This document shows positions 5,429 through 8,299 of a DNA stretch of 8,299 nt, piece after piece. A model generated the notes under the pieces. The model made no database searches. It was not told where the DNA came from and saw nothing but the letters and a program-made list of their open reading frames with translations. The DNA is taken from contig JAJYEB010000068.1 of NCBI GenBank assembly GCA_021790375.1, positions 1 through 8,299 on the forward strand, in the 5' to 3' direction. Source of the DNA: Chloroflexota bacterium. Lineage in GTDB: Bacteria > Chloroflexota > Limnocylindria > Limnocylindrales > CSP1-4. The translations under genes and the position numbers were made by a program. Every line of letters starts with the position of its first letter. Position 1 is the stretch's first letter.

Positions 5429-5448
5429 CCAACCGCGCTCAACCGAGA

Positions 5449-5478
5449 GGAGCCCGACGGTTTCGCCGGGCTCCTTTT
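5449..5478 (+). terminator. Rho-independent terminator of the zinc-ribbon gene
   Basis: An 8-bp stem GGAGCCCG (5449-5456) / CGGGCTCC (5467-5474) with a 10-nt loop is followed directly by TTTT (5475-5478). It lies 20 bp past the stop codon. The loop can pair further as CG/CG. It separates this gene from the downstream DUF1801 gene. Confidence 0.85.
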
Positions 5479-5551
5479 CGATTCCGTCGACCGGCCGGGC
5501 CCGGTCTCCAGGGGATCCGCAATCCTGACCGGGGCTGGCAGGATCGCGTGG

Positions 5552-5557
5552 CATGAT
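5552..5557 (+). promoter_or_regulatory. Leaderless -10 box for the DUF1801 gene
   Basis: CATGAT is followed by six bases (CCGCCG) and the ATG at 5564. There is no clear -35 (CTGACC at 5525-5530 is 21 nt away) and no Shine-Dalgarno. Confidence 0.35.
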
Positions 5558-5563
5558 CCGCCG

Positions 5564-6046
5564 ATGATCGACGCCATTCCACCGGAGGCACTGCTCGCCG
5601 CGTATCCGCAGCCGATGCGCGAGATCGCCGAGACGTTCCGCGGCATCGTGCGTCGCGCGCTGCCGGACGCGATCGAGCGCGTGCGCCCGGGCTGGCGGGT
5701 CCTGGGCTACGACGTGCCGGCTGGAAGCACGGCCCCGGTGGGCCGCACACCGCCGGCCGGCCGTGCGTCCGTGCGGCGCCGCGCCGCGTACTTCTGCTGG
5801 ATCATGCCGGAGCCCGTGCACGTCCACCTTGGCTTCGTGTACGGGATCCTGATGGACGATCCGGACCGGCTGCTGGAGGGGCGGATTCCCAGGGCGCGCT
5901 GGGTCACGAGAATCCCGGGTGAGGACATCGACGAGGAGCGGCTGGCCTGGCTGGTGCGCGAGGCGGCGCGGGTGGCCCTGCTGTCTCCCGCGGAACGGCT
6001 GGCGGCCGCGTTCGACCGGGAGCTGCGGGGCCGGCCGGGAGACTGA
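5564..6046 (+). CDS. DUF1801 domain protein with low-complexity insert
   Basis: Protein of 160 residues of the DUF1801 (YdhG-like) family, whose function is largely undefined; some members have been linked to iron handling. Visible family features are a helical N-terminus with MREIAETFRGIVRRALPDAIERVRPGW (18-44), an aromatic core strand YFCWIMPEPVHVHLGFVYGILMDDPDRLLEG (76-106) and a closing ARWVTRI strand (111-117) with a C-terminal helix (124-155). Between GYDVP (48-52) and the YFCW strand sits a Gly/Pro/Arg-rich stretch, residues about 53-74, longer than the short loop I expect here; it may be a lineage-specific insertion. The ATG at 5564 has no Shine-Dalgarno, but CATGAT (5552-5557) lies 6 nt upstream, as in a leaderless start. 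The gene is isolated upstream by the 5449-5478 terminator and is convergent with the MarR gene. Confidence 0.83.
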   Translation: MIDAIPPEALLAAYPQPMREIAETFRGIVRRALPDAIERVRPGWRVLGYDVPAGSTAPVGRTPPAGRASVRRRAAYFCWIMPEPVHVHLGFVYGILMDDPDRLLEGRIPRARWVTRIPGEDIDEERLAWLVREAARVALLSPAERLAAAFDRELRGRPGD

Positions 6047-6067
6047 CGCAGGCTCGGATCGGCGACG

Positions 6068-6107
6068 GCACGGCTCGGGGTGTCGGCGGGCCGGGCCCGT
6101 CCCGTGC
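6068..6107. other. Inverted repeat in the convergent gap
   Basis: GCACGG (6068-6073) and CCGTGC (6102-6107) can pair around a GC-rich interior that contains the palindrome CGGGCCCG. It lies in the 66-bp gap between two converging genes and might act as a bidirectional terminator, but it has no T-run on either strand. Confidence 0.25.
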
Positions 6108-6112
6108 GGATC

Positions 6113-6658
6113 CTACGGTCGCGACAGCTCCTCGATCGCACGGGCCAGGAACACTCGCACCGCCCGCCGCTCTGCCGGATCGAGCCCCGCCAACGCGCGT
6201 CCGATGGCCTCCGATCGCCATCGGTAGGCTCCCTCGGCGACATCGTGCGCGGCGGCTGCCAGGCGGACGTGGACCACGCGCCGGTCGTGCGAGTCCGTGA
6301 TGCGCTCCGCGAACCCGGCCGAGACCAGCTCGTCGACCACCCGGGTCGCCCACCCCGCGGACATCCCCAGCGCCGACGCGAGATCACCCATGGTCAGCTG
6401 GCCGCGCTGGTACAGCTCGATCGACGCCCGGATCGCCGGGCGCGACACCCGCGGGCCATCCAAACCATGACCACGCTCCGAACCGGGAACGAGATGCACC
6501 GATCCGGCGGCCGCATGTCCCGCGTGGATGAGCTCCAGCACGAGGCGGCTGGTCTCGAGGTCCTCGTCCGCAGGCGAGGGCGGCGCGGTGGAATCGGACG
6601 CCCGCGCCGTGGAATCGGACGCCGGCGCGGTGGGACCGGGATCGCGCGCAGAACTCAC
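6113..6658 (-). CDS. MarR-family transcriptional regulator
   Basis: Winged-helix regulator, divergent from and probably repressing the MFS exporter. With the GTG start at 6658 it has 181 residues. Residues 1-34 are a low-complexity Ala/Ser/Asp/Pro tail. The DNA-binding domain covers about 85-135: QLTMGDLASALGMS, recognition helix AGWATRVVDELVSAGFAERI, then the wing TDSHDRRVVHVRL with the DxxDRR motif typical of MarR proteins. The flanking helices (36-60 and 136-180) would form the dimer interface. The start is uncertain: ATG 6694 gives 193 residues but has no ribosome binding site and would put the putative operator (6675-6691) inside the gene. GTG 6658 has a TACTAT -10 box exactly 6 nt upstream, the same leaderless pattern as two other genes here. 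MarR repressors next to DHA2 exporters usually respond to toxic phenolic or aromatic compounds; the ligand is unknown. Confidence 0.88.
   Translation of the reverse strand: MSSARDPGPTAPASDSTARASDSTAPPSPADEDLETSRLVLELIHAGHAAAGSVHLVPGSERGHGLDGPRVSRPAIRASIELYQRGQLTMGDLASALGMSAGWATRVVDELVSAGFAERITDSHDRRVVHVRLAAAAHDVAEGAYRWRSEAIGRALAGLDPAERRAVRVFLARAIEELSRP
6584..6634 (-). repeat. 21-bp in-frame tandem repeat in the MarR N-terminal tail
   Basis: Two 21-bp copies (6584-6604, 6605-6625) plus a 9-bp partial third share GTGGAATCGGACGCC. Being in frame, they encode a 7-residue repeat (ASDST plus two variable residues) in the disordered N-terminal tail. This probably arose by slippage. Confidence 0.7.
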
Positions 6659-6664
6659 GGCGCC

Positions 6665-6691
6665 ATAGTATCGTGACGAAACAGTTTCTTC
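6665..6691. promoter_or_regulatory. Divergent promoter and MarR-type operator
   Basis: The near-palindrome GACGAAACAGTTTCTTC (6675-6691) has perfect inner arms GAAAC/GTTTC around one base and two further matching outer pairs, with one mismatch. Its size fits known MarR-family operators. It lies between the minus-strand -10 TACTAT (6670 down to 6665) and any -35 (TGGAAG, 6693 down to 6688), and it covers the start region expected from an overlapping plus-strand -10, TAGTAT (6666-6671). A single bound dimer could therefore block both genes. The binding assignment is inferred from position. Confidence 0.6.
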
Positions 6692-6706
6692 CATGAAGGA
6701 GTAGTG

Positions 6707-8299
6707 GTGACGGACGGAGCAGGCGAACTGTCGGGGCCGCAGGACGGCGCTTCCGGCGTCTCCATGCACGTGTCGGGCCCGGGCCGCTGGCTCGGCCTCG
6801 CGATGCTGAGCCTGGGCGTGGCAATGATCATCGTCGACGCGACGATCGTGAACGTCGCGGTCCCGTCGATCATTCGCGAGCTCAGGCTCGACTCGACCAC
6901 GGCGGAGTGGATCAACACGATCTACGCGCTGGTATTCGCGGCCCTGCTGATCACGCTGGGCCGCATCGGCGACGTCTGGGGGCGACGGCGGCTCTACCTG
7001 GTGGGCCTGGTGCTGTTCATCGGCGCGTCCGTGCTGGCAGGCGCGGCGCCCAGCGGAGAGCTGCTGATCGGCGCTCGCGTGCTCCAGGGCGTTGGCGGGG
7101 CGATGATCCTGCCCGCCACGCAGTCGATCCTGAACACCAACTTCCGGGGGCGGGACCGGGCGATCGCGTTCGGGATCTGGGGCGCCGTGATCGGGGGCGT
7201 GGCGGCGGTCGGACCGCTGCTCGGCGGCTGGCTGACCACGAACCTGAGCTGGCGCTGGGCGTTCTTCATCAACGTGCCGGTGGGCCTGGTCGCGATCGCC
7301 GGGACGCTGGCGTACATCGGCGAGTCGAGGGACGAGGGGGCGACGCCGGGATTCGACCTGCCCGGCTTCGTGCTGGTGACGCTCGGGCTGGGCGGCGTCG
7401 TGTTCGGGTTGATCGAGGGGCGCAACTACGGGTGGTGGTCGCCCAACCACGTCTTCGCCGTCGGCGGGTGGACCTGGCCGCTGGCGACGCTCTCGGTGAT
7501 CCCCGTCGCGATCGGGCTCGGGCTGCTCGGCCTGGCGCTCTTCGTCGCCGTCGAGACGATCCGCAAGCGCCGCGGCGACTTCATCCTGTTCGACTTCAGC
7601 CTGTGGCGCTACCACGGGTTCCGGTACGGGAACCTCGCGGGCACGATCGTCGCGCTCGGCGAGTTCGGGCTGCTCTTCGCGCTGCCGCTGTTCCTGCAGG
7701 CGGTGCTGGGGTACTCGGCGTTCGACACGGGACTCGTCTTCATGGCACTGGCGATCGGCGCGTTCTTCGCTGCGCCGCTGGCCGCCACGCTGGCCCACCG
7801 GTTCGGCAACCGGTGGGTGGTCACGGCGGGCATGAGCCTGGAGGCGGTGGGGATCGTGGCCACGTCACTCCTGCTCTCCTCGAGCGTCTCCGGGTTCCTC
7901 CTGGCGCCACCGCTCTTCGTCTACGGGCTGGGCGTGGGGTTCGCCACGGCCCAGCTGACCAGCCTGGTGCTCTCGGACGTCCCGCCGGAACGCTCGGGAA
8001 TCGCGTCCGGTGCCAACTCCACCCTCCGCCAGGTGGGGTCGGCGCTGGGCATCGCGATCCTGGGGACCGTCCTCTTCTCGACGCTGGTGGGCGGGACACG
8101 GACCAACCTGGACAGGGCGCTCCCGGCGGTTCCGGCGGTCTGCCGGGAGACGGTCGCGTCGCTGGTGGACGCGTCGGCCGGCCAGATCCTGCCCGCCCTC
8201 CGGAACCCGGCCCAGTCGAGCGCAGACCAGGCCGCGTTCGCGGGGTCGCTCACGCCCTCCGAGGCGGCCTGCTTCCGCGATCCGGCGTTCCTGTCGTCG
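6707..8299 (+). CDS. MFS drug exporter, DHA2 family (14-helix, EmrB/QacA-like), partial
   Basis: Proton-coupled efflux pump in the cytoplasmic membrane. The frame is open from GTG 6707 to the window edge (531 codons, no stop). DHA2 motifs are clear: D1 IIVDATIVNVAVPSI (41-55), motif A GRIGDVWGRRRLYLVG (85-100), motif B LIGARVLQGVGGAMILPATQ (120-139) and antiporter motif C GAVIGGVAAVGPLLGGW (159-175). About 13 hydrophobic segments are visible. The last is followed by a long polar loop beginning VGGTRTNLDRALPAV, the position before the final helix, so only the C-terminal helix and tail should be missing. The start GTG 6707 has AAGGAG (6696-6701) 5 nt upstream. A small CTTC-CAT-GAAG hairpin overlaps that site. 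The divergent MarR gene and operator indicate induction by an exported compound, whose identity cannot be read from sequence. Confidence 0.92.
   Translation, partial: MTDGAGELSGPQDGASGVSMHVSGPGRWLGLAMLSLGVAMIIVDATIVNVAVPSIIRELRLDSTTAEWINTIYALVFAALLITLGRIGDVWGRRRLYLVGLVLFIGASVLAGAAPSGELLIGARVLQGVGGAMILPATQSILNTNFRGRDRAIAFGIWGAVIGGVAAVGPLLGGWLTTNLSWRWAFFINVPVGLVAIAGTLAYIGESRDEGATPGFDLPGFVLVTLGLGGVVFGLIEGRNYGWWSPNHVFAVGGWTWPLATLSVIPVAIGLGLLGLALFVAVETIRKRRGDFILFDFSLWRYHGFRYGNLAGTIVALGEFGLLFALPLFLQAVLGYSAFDTGLVFMALAIGAFFAAPLAATLAHRFGNRWVVTAGMSLEAVGIVATSLLLSSSVSGFLLAPPLFVYGLGVGFATAQLTSLVLSDVPPERSGIASGANSTLRQVGSALGIAILGTVLFSTLVGGTRTNLDRALPAVPAVCRETVASLVDASAGQILPALRNPAQSSADQAAFAGSLTPSEAACFRDPAFLSS

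Noticed and set aside
6659..7798. Extension of the MarR frame far upstream to 7798.
   Set aside because: It runs antisense through the MFS exporter and gives low-complexity charged sequence; the MarR domain starts near its promoter.

Overview
The window is GC-rich DNA (about 70% by eye) with short intergenic gaps and nine genes, two of them cut by the window edges. Several genes appear to start leaderlessly, with a TANNNT-like -10 box directly upstream of the start codon and no Shine-Dalgarno. Others have clear AAGGAG or GGGAGG sites. The gene mix (a zf-trcl/CxxC-x17-CxxC zinc-ribbon protein with a Gly-rich linker, a DUF1801 protein, and a polyketide-antibiotic-exporter-type ABC pair) suggests a high-GC soil bacterium. 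Chloroflexota is my first guess and Actinomycetota the alternative. This is inference; there is no rRNA or marker gene to settle it.

Layout, left to right. (1) 1-1816, minus strand: an ABC-2 exporter operon, ATPase then permease, overlapping by 11 bp; the permease runs off the left edge. (2) 1817-2057: a divergent control region with a perfect CRP/FNR-type palindrome (TGTGA-N6-TCACA) and a sigma70-like promoter facing right. (3) 2058-2648, plus: a Phd/YefM antitoxin and RelE-like toxin module. The toxin lacks the usual His and Tyr near its C-terminus. (4) 2780-3493, plus: an alpha/beta hydrolase behind an inverted repeat that overlaps its likely -10. (5) 3494-3987: a gene-free convergent region carrying four related repeat units, two in each orientation, with a 61-bp offset inside each pair. 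(6) 3988-4692, minus: a class I SAM methyltransferase resembling ETF-beta lysine methyltransferases (METTL20/ETFKMT). Its upstream DNA is a degenerate tandem array with a 29-bp period. (7) 4950-5478, plus: a promoter, a structured leader of about 105 nt, a small double zinc-ribbon protein starting at TTG, and an intrinsic terminator. (8) 5564-6046, plus: a DUF1801 protein. (9) 6113-8299: a divergent MarR repressor / DHA2-family MFS exporter pair, with a 17-bp near-palindrome between them that looks like the MarR operator. The exporter runs off the right edge.

Functionally, the two ends are efflux systems (an ABC exporter and a MarR-controlled MFS drug exporter). The middle holds independent single-gene units and one toxin-antitoxin pair. 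No rRNA, tRNA, transposase or true CRISPR array was seen. The least explained parts are non-coding: the four-unit repeat cluster at 3567-3930 and the 29-bp array at 4743-4937.
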